From an uncultured Verrucomicrobiota bacterium (GTDB lineage Bacteria; Verrucomicrobiota; Verrucomicrobiia; Verrucomicrobiales; Verrucomicrobiaceae): 64,000 nt of DNA. The DNA lies in NCBI GenBank assembly GCA_903838675.1, contig CAILZI010000038.1, positions 1 through 64,000 of the forward strand, in the 5' to 3' direction. The notes under the pieces are model-generated. The model was not told where the DNA came from and ran no database searches. It saw nothing but the letters and a program-made list of their open reading frames with translations. Every line of letters starts with the position of its first letter. The first letter of the stretch is position 1. This document shows positions 18,974 to 26,715 of the stretch, piece by piece. Both the position numbers and the translations under genes were made by a program.

Positions 18974-19040
18974 TTTTTGGGTCCATTTTTGAACCGGCTT
19001 CCCTCGTCACGTATGAACACGAATCAGCTCTTCAGAGTAC

Positions 19041-19068
19041 GTAGTTCGGGCTTTAGCCCGTTCTGGAA
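19041..19068. repeat. REP-like palindrome copy 2
   Basis: Core hairpin CGGGC-TTTA-GCCCG at 19047-19060, preceded by GTAGTT and followed by TTCTGGAAG. It is one of two copies in the 311-base gap (18974-19284) between the SDR and DapA-like genes; nothing else is evident in that gap. Confidence 0.7.
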
Positions 19069-19110
19069 GCCCCGCATCTCCCCAAACCTGAAACCATCCA
19101 GCGCATGTTT

Positions 19111-19140
19111 TGTAGTCCCGGCTTTAGCCGGAATCTGGAA
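19111..19140. repeat. REP-like palindrome copy 3
   Basis: Core hairpin CCGGC-TTTA-GCCGG at 19118-19131, preceded by TGTAGTC and followed by AATCTGGAA. It has the same orientation as copy 2, 71 bases downstream, and a different stem sequence with pairing preserved. Confidence 0.7.
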
Positions 19141-19284
19141 GCTTAGTTCTTGTAAACGGCTCCAGAATAAACTCTCCAGTGACTCTTCGTTCCACAATCT
19201 AGCCGCCTTGAGTTCAGGTGCTCTGCGGCTTTCTAATCTCTGCGGTGCTCAATCAACGCTCCCCTCGGCACCTCAAGCCTTCCC

Positions 19285-20196
19285 ATGACTCCTCCCACCC
19301 ACGAACTTCACGGCGTCCTCCCAGTCTTCCAAACACCCTGGCTCGAAGACGAAACCCTCGACCTCGACACCCTCGAACGCGAGATCGCCTGGCTCTACGA
19401 CTGCGGCGCCCACGGCATCGTCATGGCCATGGTTTCCGAAACCCTGCGCCTCGACAGCGAAGAGCGCGAGCAGCTCGCGGCCGCTTCGTGCAAGTTTGGC
19501 AAATCACGCGGCGCCGTCATCATCAGCGTCGGCGCAGAGTCTTCCAAAGTCGCCGAACGTTATGCGAAACACGCCGAAAGCGTCGGAGCCAATGCCGTGA
19601 TGGCCATCCCACCCGTCTCCATCGGCATCGGCGAAAGCGAACTGCTCGCCTACTACACCCGCATCATCCACGCCATCCAGATTCCCGTCATCGTGCAGGA
19701 TGCCAGCGGTTACGTCGGCAAGCCCATGCCCATCGCCATGCAGGCCAAACTGCTTGCCGAGTTCGGCCCCGAGCGCGTGCAGTACAAACCCGAAGCCTCC
19801 CCCATCGGCCCCAAGCTCTCCGAACTCCGCGATGCCACCCAGGGCCGCGCCCGCGTCTTCGAAGGCACCGGCGGCATCGCCCTCGTCGATTCCTTCAAGC
19901 GCGGCGTTGTGGGCACCATGCCCGGCGCGGACCTCATTCGCGGCCTCGTCCCCCTTTGGAACGCTCTGAAATCCGGCGACACCGAAAAAGCTGATCGCAT
20001 CCACGGCCCCCTCTCCGCCCTCATCTCCATGCAGACCAGCCTCGATGGCTTCCTCGCCGTCGAAAAGCACCTCCTCGTCCGCCAGGGCATCTTCAAAAAC
20101 ACCCTCATCCGCGGCCCCGTCGGCTTCAAACTCGATGCTGAGACGAAACTCGAAGTCGAGCGCCAGTTTGACCGCATGATCGCCGCCACTCTTTAA
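19285..20196 (+). CDS. dihydrodipicolinate synthase (DapA)-family lyase
   Basis: 303 residues, one TIM barrel of the class I aldolase/DapA superfamily. The Schiff-base lysine is K168 in VQYKPEAS. The family's usual GTTGE motif is altered (MVSET, 50-54) and the general acid/base Tyr of DapA (YN.P motif) is replaced by Gln-Asp (VIVQDASG, 136-143), so it is not a lysine-biosynthetic DapA. It more likely cleaves or condenses a 2-keto acid in a catabolic pathway. It is followed 9 bases later by an amidohydrolase, so the two form an operon. Confidence 0.88.
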   Translation: MTPPTHELHGVLPVFQTPWLEDETLDLDTLEREIAWLYDCGAHGIVMAMVSETLRLDSEEREQLAAASCKFGKSRGAVIISVGAESSKVAERYAKHAESVGANAVMAIPPVSIGIGESELLAYYTRIIHAIQIPVIVQDASGYVGKPMPIAMQAKLLAEFGPERVQYKPEASPIGPKLSELRDATQGRARVFEGTGGIALVDSFKRGVVGTMPGADLIRGLVPLWNALKSGDTEKADRIHGPLSALISMQTSLDGFLAVEKHLLVRQGIFKNTLIRGPVGFKLDAETKLEVERQFDRMIAATL

Positions 20197-20205
20197 TTTG
20201 AACCC

Positions 20206-21054
20206 ATGATCATCGACGTCCACTCCCACGCCTGGAACTTCCCCGCCGACTTCTCCGACGATTTCATCCACCAAGCTGGTCGCGCGCGCCCCGGCGTGAA
20301 GGTGGACATCAGCGCAACTTATGAAGCCTATCGCGCCAGCGCCCCCGAAGACACCCGCACCCTCGTCTTCGGCGGCAAAGCCAAGCTCAGCGGCCTGTGG
20401 GTAAATGACCAGACGGTGGCCGACTACGTGGCGCGTGATCCCTCGCGCTTGATCGGCTTCTTGTCCGTCGATCCCACTCAGGAGGACTGGCAGCGCGAAA
20501 TGCAAGTCGGCCACGAAACCCTCGGCCTGCGTGGCATCAAGCTGCTGCCGATGTACGCAGGCTTCAGTCCCGATGACCCCACACTCGAACCGCTCTGGCA
20601 GTATGCAGAAAAGCACAGCCTGCCCGTGCTGCTTCACATGGGCACCACCTTCATCGCCCAGGCACCGCTCGCCTTCACCCTGCCGCGCCTCATCGAACCC
20701 GTGGCATTGAGACATCCCGGAGTAAAAATCATCCTCGCTCATCTCGGACATCCCTATGAAGGCGAATGCCTCGTGACCATCCGCAAGCACGACAACGTCT
20801 TCGCTGATGTCAGCGCACTGCACTACCGCCCCTGGCAGCTCTACAATTCACTCATGCTCGCGCAGGAGTACGGCGTCTGGCACAAGCTCCTCTTCGGCAC
20901 CGACTTCCCCTTCACCACCGTCAACGCCTCCATCGACGGCATCCGCAAACTCAACGACATGCTCGAAGGCACCAAGCTCCCCCGTCTCGATCTGGCCCAG
21001 ATCGAAGCCATGATCCACCGCGACAGCTTGCAGCTTCTCGGCTTGGACTGCTGA
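20206..21054 (+). CDS. amidohydrolase family protein (amidohydrolase 2/COG2159 type)
   Basis: 282 residues, metal-dependent hydrolase TIM barrel of the ACMSD/amidohydrolase_2 group. The N-terminal metal motif HxH is IIDVHSHAWN. A middle histidine occurs in VLLHMGTTF, another in LAHLGHPYEGE, and the late catalytic Asp in LLFGTDFPFTTV. Members hydrolyse or decarboxylate cyclic acids and lactones. The gene is 9 bases after the DapA-like gene; a joint pathway is implied but the substrate cannot be read from sequence. Confidence 0.9.
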   Translation: MIIDVHSHAWNFPADFSDDFIHQAGRARPGVKVDISATYEAYRASAPEDTRTLVFGGKAKLSGLWVNDQTVADYVARDPSRLIGFLSVDPTQEDWQREMQVGHETLGLRGIKLLPMYAGFSPDDPTLEPLWQYAEKHSLPVLLHMGTTFIAQAPLAFTLPRLIEPVALRHPGVKIILAHLGHPYEGECLVTIRKHDNVFADVSALHYRPWQLYNSLMLAQEYGVWHKLLFGTDFPFTTVNASIDGIRKLNDMLEGTKLPRLDLAQIEAMIHRDSLQLLGLDC

Positions 21055-21062
21055 AGGCAGCA

Positions 21063-21084
21063 CGATGGACACTCCTGTCCGTCG
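21063..21084. repeat. GGACA-CTCC-TGTCC palindrome
   Basis: An almost perfect hairpin (GATGGACA, loop CTCC, TGTCCGTC, one G-T pair) in the 81-base gap between the convergent amidohydrolase and AraC genes. It could act as a bidirectional terminator; the form also resembles short dispersed palindromes. Confidence 0.45.
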
Positions 21085-21135
21085 ATCAGCGCTCCGCCAC
21101 ACCCAGCATCCCGGCGGTTCACCTACTGCTCGGCA

Positions 21136-21969
21136 TCACCCCCAGCTCTCATCGCGATACATCGCCGGAGATGTGTTCCGGTACTGCCGCAGCATGCGGC
21201 TGAAATAATAACGGTTGGTCAGCCCGCACTGCTCGGAGATGGTCTCGATGCTGTCCTTCGTGTGCCTGAGTTTGCGGCAGGCTTCATCCAGCCGGTAGTC
21301 CAGCAGCACGCGCATCGGCGGCTGCTGCAGTTCCTGCTGAAAGAGATGGTTCAAATTTCGCAGGCTCAGTCCCGCATGCCGCGCCACCTGCTCAGCGGTC
21401 AGCTTGAGCCCATGGTGCTGGTGCATGAATTCCATCGCCCGCAGCACCCGCGCATCCAGGTGCTGCTTTTCCCACACGCTCTCAGGCAGGCACTGCACTG
21501 CGGCAATGACGAGCTGGATCGTGGGCCACGGAAACCTCACCGCCACCTTCTCCTTGCTCATTTTCATCAGCCCGGGGATCAAACTTTGCATCAGTGCGGT
21601 GGCGGGGAATCGGTGGATGCCCGGCGCCGCTCGGTCCGCCAGCGGCCCAAGATTGAAATGCGCATACCACTTGCTGAACGGCCGGCTCGTCGTGGTGCTG
21701 AAAGTCGTGTGTGGCGGAATCAGATACATGAAGCCCGGCTCCAGCAGCGTCTTTTCACCCTCGATTTCCACCACCCCTCCGGGGCTCACCGGCCAGTACA
21801 GCCGCCAGTACGGATCGTTCAGCCGCCGCAGCTCCCACTGCTGCAGTTCGATCTTGCGTGTGGTCAGGATGTCCACCGTCACCCCGGGCAGCGCCACCGT
21901 GCGCTGGCCCTGCACGCGATGTGCCGAGCCGGCGGGCACAAGACTGAGGATGCGGTTCTTCGTCTGCAT
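21136..21969 (-). CDS. AraC-family transcriptional regulator
   Basis: 277 residues from the ATG at 21969 (MQTKNRILSLVPAGSAHRVQ); a longer reading to 22038 runs further into the divergent intergenic region. The N-terminal cupin-like sensor domain contains YLIPPHTTFSTTTSRPF. The C-terminal double helix-turn-helix is clear: LKLTAEQVARHAGLSLRNLNHLFQ and TKDSIETISEQCGLTNRYYFSRMLRQY. It is divergent from the lsrF-like gene with about 104 bases between starts, so it is the obvious candidate regulator of that gene and dhaL. The inducer is probably a sugar or sugar phosphate (inference). Confidence 0.9.
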   Translation of the reverse strand: MQTKNRILSLVPAGSAHRVQGQRTVALPGVTVDILTTRKIELQQWELRRLNDPYWRLYWPVSPGGVVEIEGEKTLLEPGFMYLIPPHTTFSTTTSRPFSKWYAHFNLGPLADRAAPGIHRFPATALMQSLIPGLMKMSKEKVAVRFPWPTIQLVIAAVQCLPESVWEKQHLDARVLRAMEFMHQHHGLKLTAEQVARHAGLSLRNLNHLFQQELQQPPMRVLLDYRLDEACRKLRHTKDSIETISEQCGLTNRYYFSRMLRQYRNTSPAMYRDESWG

Positions 21970-21985
21970 TATGCGGTCATTGCGA

Positions 21986-21996
21986 AATCCGACACA
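21986..21996 (+). promoter_or_regulatory. AATCCGACACA upstream element (copy 1)
   Basis: An 11-base identical string also occurs upstream of the genes at 35725 and 43257. Here it lies 78 bases before the lsrF-like start, inside the divergent AraC/lsrF promoter region. Function unknown. Confidence 0.35.
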
Positions 21997-22073
21997 AATC
22001 TGGCGAGCCCGTGCATGGACGGCAAGCAGGGAGTGCATATGGATTCAAGCTCAACCAATACTGAACACACACC

Positions 22074-23042
22074 ATGGCCGACATCCAAACCAGCGCTGCA
22101 GACAAGAAGGAAAAGGAATTCTTCACCGACGTCCCCCAGGAGGCCCCCGGCTTCTTCCTCAAGGGCTGCCACCAGTACGACTGGGGCCTCAAGAACCGCC
22201 TCGCCAAGGTCTTCAATCCCAAGGACGGCCGCACCGTCATGCTCGCCTTTGACCACGGCTACTTCCAGGGCCCGACCACCGGCCTGGAGCGCGTGGACCA
22301 GACGATCCTCCCCCTGGCCCCCTACGCGGACTGCCTCATGCTCACCCGCGGCATCCAGCGCTCCGTCATTCCTGCTTCCACGACGAAGGCCATCGCCCTG
22401 CGCGCCTCCGGCGGCACCTCGATGATCAGCCCGATGGAAGAATGGGAAGGCGAAATCGACGGCAAGAAGGCCAAGTTTGCCCGCCCCGGCTTTGAGCCCC
22501 TCTCCAATGAGAGCACAGCGCTGAACATCGAAGAGGCCATCCGCCTCAACGCCAGCATCCTCGCTGTGCAGGTGTTCATCGGCAGCGCTTACGAGCGTCA
22601 GTCCCTCAAAAACCTCACGGATCTGGTGGACGCCGCCAGCCGCTACGGCATCGCCGTCATGGGCGTGACCGCCGTGGGCCGTGCCATGGCCCGCACCCCA
22701 CAGTACTTCCGCCTCGCCACCCGTATCATGGCGGAACTCGGCGCGAACGTGGTGAAGTGCTACTACACGGAGAAGGAATTCGACACGGTGACGAGCTGCT
22801 GCCCGGTGCCGATCGTGATCGCCGGTGGCAAAAAGCTGCCAGAACTCGACGCGCTGAAGATGTGCGCCAACGCCATCAAGCAGGGTGCGAGCGGCGTGGA
22901 CATGGGTCGCAACATCTTCCAGAGTGATGCTCCTGTCTCGATGATGCAGGCCGTCCAAGGCGTGGTCCACGGTAGCCTCAATGCCAACAAGGCCTTCGAA
23001 CTCTACAACGACCTCAAGAAGAAAGAGCTGCGCAAGAAGTAG
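22074..23042 (+). CDS. lsrF: LsrF-like 3-hydroxy-2,4-pentadione-5-phosphate thiolase / class I aldolase
   Basis: 322 residues, TIM barrel of the DhnA/LsrF class I aldolase family. The N-terminal DWGLKNRLAKVFNPKDGRTV and MLAFDHGYFQGPTTGLE are strongly LsrF-like; H61 and the Schiff-base candidate K228 (NVVKCYYTEKEF) correspond to LsrF active-site residues. LsrF performs the last step of autoinducer-2 phosphate degradation, transferring an acetyl group to CoA. No lsrA-D, lsrG, lsrK or lsrR genes are nearby, so the true substrate may be another phosphorylated ketose. It is followed 73 bases later by a DhaL-like gene, with a strong hairpin between. Confidence 0.85.
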   Translation: MADIQTSAADKKEKEFFTDVPQEAPGFFLKGCHQYDWGLKNRLAKVFNPKDGRTVMLAFDHGYFQGPTTGLERVDQTILPLAPYADCLMLTRGIQRSVIPASTTKAIALRASGGTSMISPMEEWEGEIDGKKAKFARPGFEPLSNESTALNIEEAIRLNASILAVQVFIGSAYERQSLKNLTDLVDAASRYGIAVMGVTAVGRAMARTPQYFRLATRIMAELGANVVKCYYTEKEFDTVTSCCPVPIVIAGGKKLPELDALKMCANAIKQGASGVDMGRNIFQSDAPVSMMQAVQGVVHGSLNANKAFELYNDLKKKELRKK

Positions 23043-23060
23043 TTCCAAAAGTCATTCTAA

Positions 23061-23088
23061 GAAGGGGGGATCACCTTGATCCCCCTTC
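23061..23088. terminator. strong GC hairpin between lsrF-like and dhaL-like genes
   Basis: GAAGGGGGGATCA and TGATCCCCCTTC pair (one extra G bulged) around a short loop, 18 bases after the lsrF stop. There is no T-tract. It may partly terminate or set the ratio of the two messages, or stabilise the upstream mRNA. Confidence 0.45.
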
Positions 23089-23115
23089 CCCAACCACCTC
23101 CGCTCTCCTCCAACC

Positions 23116-23742
23116 ATGGAACTCAAACCCAACCAGGTGCGGCTCATGATGCTGCAAGTCGCCGATGCCATCATCGTCGCTGAACCGATGCTCTCACAAG
23201 CCGACCGCGATCTCGGCGATGGCGACCACGGCCTCGGCATGAAGCGCGGCATGGAGGCCGTCAAAGCCCAGCTTGAGCCCATGGAACCCTCCAGCGTGGA
23301 GCAGGTCTTCGTCACCACCGGTACCGCGATGATGACCAGCATGGGCGGTGCCTCCGGCGCTCTCTTCGGCACGGTCTATCGCGCCGGTGGCAAAGCCCTC
23401 GCCGGCCGTGAGTTCTTCAATGCCGAAGGTCTCGCCCTCCTGCTCCAAGCCGCCCTCGAAGGCGTCATGAAACGCGGGGGTGCCAAACCCGGCGACAAAA
23501 CCATGATCGACGCCCTCGCTCCCGCCGCCGCCAAAGCCCGCGAATCCGTCGGCCTTTCACTCACTGCAGCCCTGACCGCCGTCGCCGCAGCAGCCGAAGC
23601 CGGCAAAGAAGCCAGCAAGGCCATGATCGCCCAGTTCGGCCGCGCCAAAACCCTCGGCGAAGCCTGCCTCGGCTTCCCCGACGCCGGTGCCTGCTCCGTC
23701 GTCATCATGCTCTGCACGATGCGGGATTATGTGACGGTGTAG
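23116..23742 (+). CDS. dhaL: DhaL-like dihydroxyacetone kinase ATP-binding subunit
   Basis: 208 residues, all-helical DhaL/DAK2 barrel. The Mg-ADP site is DRDLGDGDHG; Asp30, Asp35 and Asp37 occupy the positions known to hold the metals in DhaL. Other family pieces are TAMMTSMGGASGALFGT and GAKPGDKTMIDALAPA. DhaL phosphorylates a ketose bound covalently to DhaK; no DhaK or DhaM gene lies in the window, so a partner must be elsewhere or the kinase differs. Together with lsrF it suggests phosphorylation then cleavage of a short ketose. Confidence 0.9.
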   Translation: MELKPNQVRLMMLQVADAIIVAEPMLSQADRDLGDGDHGLGMKRGMEAVKAQLEPMEPSSVEQVFVTTGTAMMTSMGGASGALFGTVYRAGGKALAGREFFNAEGLALLLQAALEGVMKRGGAKPGDKTMIDALAPAAAKARESVGLSLTAALTAVAAAAEAGKEASKAMIAQFGRAKTLGEACLGFPDAGACSVVIMLCTMRDYVTV

Positions 23743-23828
23743 AACCACCTCATTGAGGCTCGCGATTTTGGGTGATCCCAACTCTTCAAGACCAAACTAA
23801 GCCTTCAAATACGCGAGTCTCATTTTAC

Positions 23829-23935
23829 GATCCCGGAGGGATCAAAGATGGTAGCCAGGGGTAAGCGAGGAACGAGCGCACCCCTGGAACACACGAACAA
23901 CAGATCAACTTCAAGGGAGCATGCCGGAGGTATGC
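23829..23935. repeat. structured intergenic repeat with three hairpins
   Basis: Three consecutive inverted repeats: GATCCC-GGA-GGGATC (23829-23843), CCAGGGGT...ACCCCTGG enclosing 17 bases (23855-23887), and GCATGCC-GGA-GGTATGC (919-935 of the 23,000s; one mismatch). The first and last share the GGA loop. The whole lies in the 230-base gap after dhaL. Its form resembles dispersed intergenic repeats I associate with planctomycete and verrucomicrobial genomes. Confidence 0.6.
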
Positions 23936-23972
23936 AAGAAGCGTTCGCATCTGCATTTGTATTCTTCATTTT

Positions 23973-24419
23973 CTATCGGATCTGCGGCTTCCGCGAAATG
24001 CTAATCGCATCTTGGTGCATAAAAGTTAAAACTGCGACGACTTGCCAGCCTGCAAACAGCAAGAACCAAACGACAAACAGCAACGGCATGGCTTCCCATA
24101 CTCGGCCAAGATAATTGGAGCCTTCTTCCAGAGTGCGGGAGAAGAGAAAAATATCGGTTCCCAATCCAATCAGGATTGCAATGGAGGAACATGCCCGTGT
24201 CACGTTCTTTCGCGAACTGGCCCAGGCTACCGCAGCCAGCGGTGCACCGGCAAAACTGGGAAATGCAGAATAGATCCCTGAGGTCCACCCATGCCCTGCC
24301 CCGGTAAAAAGTAAGGTGAGAACGCCGATGCTCAACGCACAAACAAACCCTGAAGCGATGTATCCGGCCATACGCATGATTTCGTTGATGAAAGCGGAAA
24401 TCAATTCAGCGGTCAACAT
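23973..24419 (-). CDS. small integral membrane protein, unknown
   Basis: 148 residues with about four hydrophobic helices (GYIASGFVCALSIGVLTLLF, FAGAPLAAVAWAS, CSSIAILIGLGTDIFLF, MPLLFVVWFLLFAGWQVVAVL). No recognised family motif. The gene is visibly less GC-rich than its neighbours and convergent with dhaL, so it may be a recent arrival. It stands alone on the minus strand, divergent from the sigma factor gene. Confidence 0.55.
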   Translation of the reverse strand: MLTAELISAFINEIMRMAGYIASGFVCALSIGVLTLLFTGAGHGWTSGIYSAFPSFAGAPLAAVAWASSRKNVTRACSSIAILIGLGTDIFLFSRTLEEGSNYLGRVWEAMPLLFVVWFLLFAGWQVVAVLTFMHQDAISISRKPQIR

Positions 24420-24497
24420 GGCTCTCCCTTAACCAGGCTTCCCCCCACAAAAAACCCTGTCCGGTTTCCCCTTCCCGCGTGAGATACTGCCAGACGC

Positions 24498-25031
24498 ATG
24501 AACACGCATGAGACCCAGGCCGCGCAGGTTTTCCTCGCCCATCACGATTTTGTGAGGGGGGTGGCGCTGAAGTATGCACCGTGGCCGGGGCTGATGGAGG
24601 ACATTGCTCAGCAGGTGTTTTTGGAGTTCATGGCCAAGGAATCCCAGTGGGACCTGAGCACAGATGCTCGGCCGCTGCTGGCGACGATGACGCGGCACAT
24701 CGCCATGCGGCAGTGGCGCGAACGCACACGCCAGCAGCCCGAGGTGGTGCAAAAGCTGGCGGACCACATCCGCCTTCTCGCCGAGGAGCGCGAAGCACCG
24801 CCGCGCTACGAAGAAGAAATCAGCGTGCTGCGCTCCTGCCTGCAAAAGCTGCCGGAGAAAAGCCGCGAGCTCGTGGAGCTCTACTATTACAACGACATCG
24901 GCACGCCACAGATCGCCGATCAGATCAACATGAAGGCGGACACCGTCTGCCGCGCCCTGTCCCGTGTGCGCGAAAAACTGCGCGAGTGCATCGAGCGCTC
25001 GACGAACCAAGGAGGCCCCGCACATGCCTGA
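24498..25031 (+). CDS. sigma-70 family RNA polymerase sigma factor (FecR/LamG-associated ECF type)
   Basis: 177 residues. Region 2 includes FVRGVALKYAPWPGLMEDIAQQVFLEF; region 4 includes LRSCLQKLPEKSRELVELYYYNDIGTPQIADQINMKADTV read in two pieces, with a helix-turn-helix before LSRVREKLREC. The last 8 bases overlap the start of a FecR/LamG membrane protein, the standard pair in Verrucomicrobia and Planctomycetes, where the sigma factor is thought to be controlled by its membrane partner. Confidence 0.9.
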   Translation: MNTHETQAAQVFLAHHDFVRGVALKYAPWPGLMEDIAQQVFLEFMAKESQWDLSTDARPLLATMTRHIAMRQWRERTRQQPEVVQKLADHIRLLAEEREAPPRYEEEISVLRSCLQKLPEKSRELVELYYYNDIGTPQIADQINMKADTVCRALSRVREKLRECIERSTNQGGPAHA

Positions 25032-26541
25032 CACCGACACCTTGATCCAGCACTACCTCGAAGGCACGCTCACCACGGCCGAAGCGGAGGAGTTGCATGA
25101 GCTGCTGAAATCGCAGCCGGAGCTGGGCGAGCGCCTGCTCCAGCACTTCGACATGGATGCCATGCTGCGCGCCACCAAGCCACTGGTCGCGGACAACATC
25201 ATCCGCCCCGCCCTGCTGCCCAAGCGCCGCTTCACCTTCGCCACCGTCACAAGTGTGGCAGCCATGGCAGCCTGCGTCACGCTGTTGGGCACCTGGTTGA
25301 TGAATGCCGCACTGGATCTGCGGCCTGAAGCTGAAGAGACAACAGCCTCCGTGGCCGTGCTGACGCGAGGGGTGAATCTGGAATGGGAATCTGCCGCCAT
25401 CACTCCCGGCACGCCACTCTCACCGGGCTTGCTCAAATTGAAGTCGGGCATCGCGCAGATCGAGTTTTATCAAGGCGCGCGCGTCTTGATCGAAGGCCCC
25501 GCCGAGTTGCAGCTCGTGTCCTCCGGCGAGGCGACCTGCACGCGTGGCAAACTCAGTGCCCAAGTGCCACCGCAAGCCAAGGGCTTCCGCATCAACACGC
25601 CCAAGGGCACCATCGTCGACCTCGGCACCGAGTTCGGCTTGGATGTCAGCGCCGCGAATGAGGAAGTCCATGTGTTCAAAGGCGAGGTCGAGCTGCACCA
25701 GCCTACCGCGACCATGAAGTCCCTCAAAGAAGGCCAGGCCATGGCGATCGCAGGCGACACCGCCGTGCTCACTGCCAATGCGTCCAGCTTTGCCTCGCTC
25801 AACGAAATCGATGCCCGCAGCGCGATGTCCCAGCGCTTCCAGTTTGAAAAGTGGCTCGCCTCTAGCTCCAACCTGAACGCCGATGCCGGGCTGCTCCTGC
25901 GCTTTGATTTTCAGGATGACGAAGGCTCCCGCTCCCTGCGCAATCACGCCGTGAACGGCGGCCAGATCGAAGATGGCAGCATCGTCGGCGCTTCCTGGAC
26001 CACTGGCCGCTGGCCGGGCAAACGCGCCCTCGAATTCCGCAACGTCAGCGACCGCGTGCGCCTGAACATTCCCGGCGAAACCAAGACCCTGACCATGGCC
26101 GTCTGGGTGCGTGTGAACGGCCTCGACCGCTCCTTCAATTCCCTCTTCATGTCCGAAAGCTGGGGCGACCGCAAAGTCCACTGGCAGATCACCCGCGACG
26201 GCAAAGTGCGGCTCGGCATCGCCGGCAGTCACGGTGCCCACCACGCCGATCATGACACCCCCGTCCTGTTCACCCCTGAGCGCTTTGGCCGTTGGACCCA
26301 TCTGGCCGTCGTCTTTGATCCCGCCGCCAAAGAAGTGCGCCATTACGCCAATGGCGAACTCCTGACACGCTCCCCCCTCAAGACCATCGAAGCCCTGAAG
26401 ATCGGTATCGCTGAACTCGGCAACTGGAACGACCGCCGCACCGGCGGCGTCGCCATCCGCCACCTCAGCGGCGCCATGGACGAATTCGCGCTCTGGGACC
26501 GCGCACTGAGTGATTCTGAAGTCGCCATTCTGGCAAAGTAA
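25024..26541 (+). CDS. FecR/LamG-domain membrane protein (putative anti-sigma/surface sensor)
   Basis: 505 residues from the ATG at 25024. A short cytoplasmic helical segment (LIQHYLEGTLTTAEAEEL, as in many anti-sigma proteins) is followed by one transmembrane helix (about 75-97), a FecR domain (about 140-250; KGTIVDLGTEFGLDV and EVHVFKGEVELHQP are typical) and a C-terminal LamG/concanavalin-like domain (about 320-500; TKTLTMAVWVRV, MDEFALWDRALSDSEV). It is overlapped by the sigma factor gene and probably transmits an extracytoplasmic, perhaps glycan-binding, signal to it. Confidence 0.9.
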   Translation: MPDTDTLIQHYLEGTLTTAEAEELHELLKSQPELGERLLQHFDMDAMLRATKPLVADNIIRPALLPKRRFTFATVTSVAAMAACVTLLGTWLMNAALDLRPEAEETTASVAVLTRGVNLEWESAAITPGTPLSPGLLKLKSGIAQIEFYQGARVLIEGPAELQLVSSGEATCTRGKLSAQVPPQAKGFRINTPKGTIVDLGTEFGLDVSAANEEVHVFKGEVELHQPTATMKSLKEGQAMAIAGDTAVLTANASSFASLNEIDARSAMSQRFQFEKWLASSSNLNADAGLLLRFDFQDDEGSRSLRNHAVNGGQIEDGSIVGASWTTGRWPGKRALEFRNVSDRVRLNIPGETKTLTMAVWVRVNGLDRSFNSLFMSESWGDRKVHWQITRDGKVRLGIAGSHGAHHADHDTPVLFTPERFGRWTHLAVVFDPAAKEVRHYANGELLTRSPLKTIEALKIGIAELGNWNDRRTGGVAIRHLSGAMDEFALWDRALSDSEVAILAK

Positions 26542-26564
26542 GCGAAAGCCATCTCTTGGCCTTT

Positions 26565-26591
26565 CTCGTGTAATACGAAGTTTAACACGAG
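26565..26591. promoter_or_regulatory. upstream inverted repeat with GTAATAC half-site
   Basis: CTCGTGT (26565-26571) and ACACGAG (26585-26591) form an inverted repeat 24 bases after the FecR/LamG stop. Its interior starts with GTAATAC (26570-26576), the same heptamer that forms the palindrome at the AbrB start. It may be a terminator of the preceding gene or a second operator of the AbrB/Doc pair. Confidence 0.4.
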
Positions 26592-26696
26592 AATTACCCA
26601 CATAGCTCTTGGGCTCATTCGGCTGATCGGACCCTTCCGACTGATCCGTTTTTGCTGAACCACAAAGGACAACCTCCACAATTGACAACCCACCAT

Positions 26697-26713
26697 GTAA
26701 TACACAGTATTAC
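26697..26713. promoter_or_regulatory. palindromic operator GTAATAC-ACA-GTATTAC
   Basis: A perfect 7-3-7 palindrome that ends 2 bases before the ATG of the AbrB-type antitoxin gene. AbrB/MazE-type antitoxins bind palindromes in their own promoters, so this is a good autoregulatory candidate. Position over the start codon region would also block initiation. Confidence 0.6.
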
Positions 26714-26715
26714 CC

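Noticed and set aside
19504..20823. 439-codon minus-strand frame across the DapA-like and amidohydrolase genes
   Set aside because: Antisense shadow crossing two genes with full family motifs on the other strand.
21262..22425. 387-codon plus-strand frame through the AraC gene
   Set aside because: Arg/Gln/His-rich translation, and the AraC helix-turn-helix lies on the minus strand.
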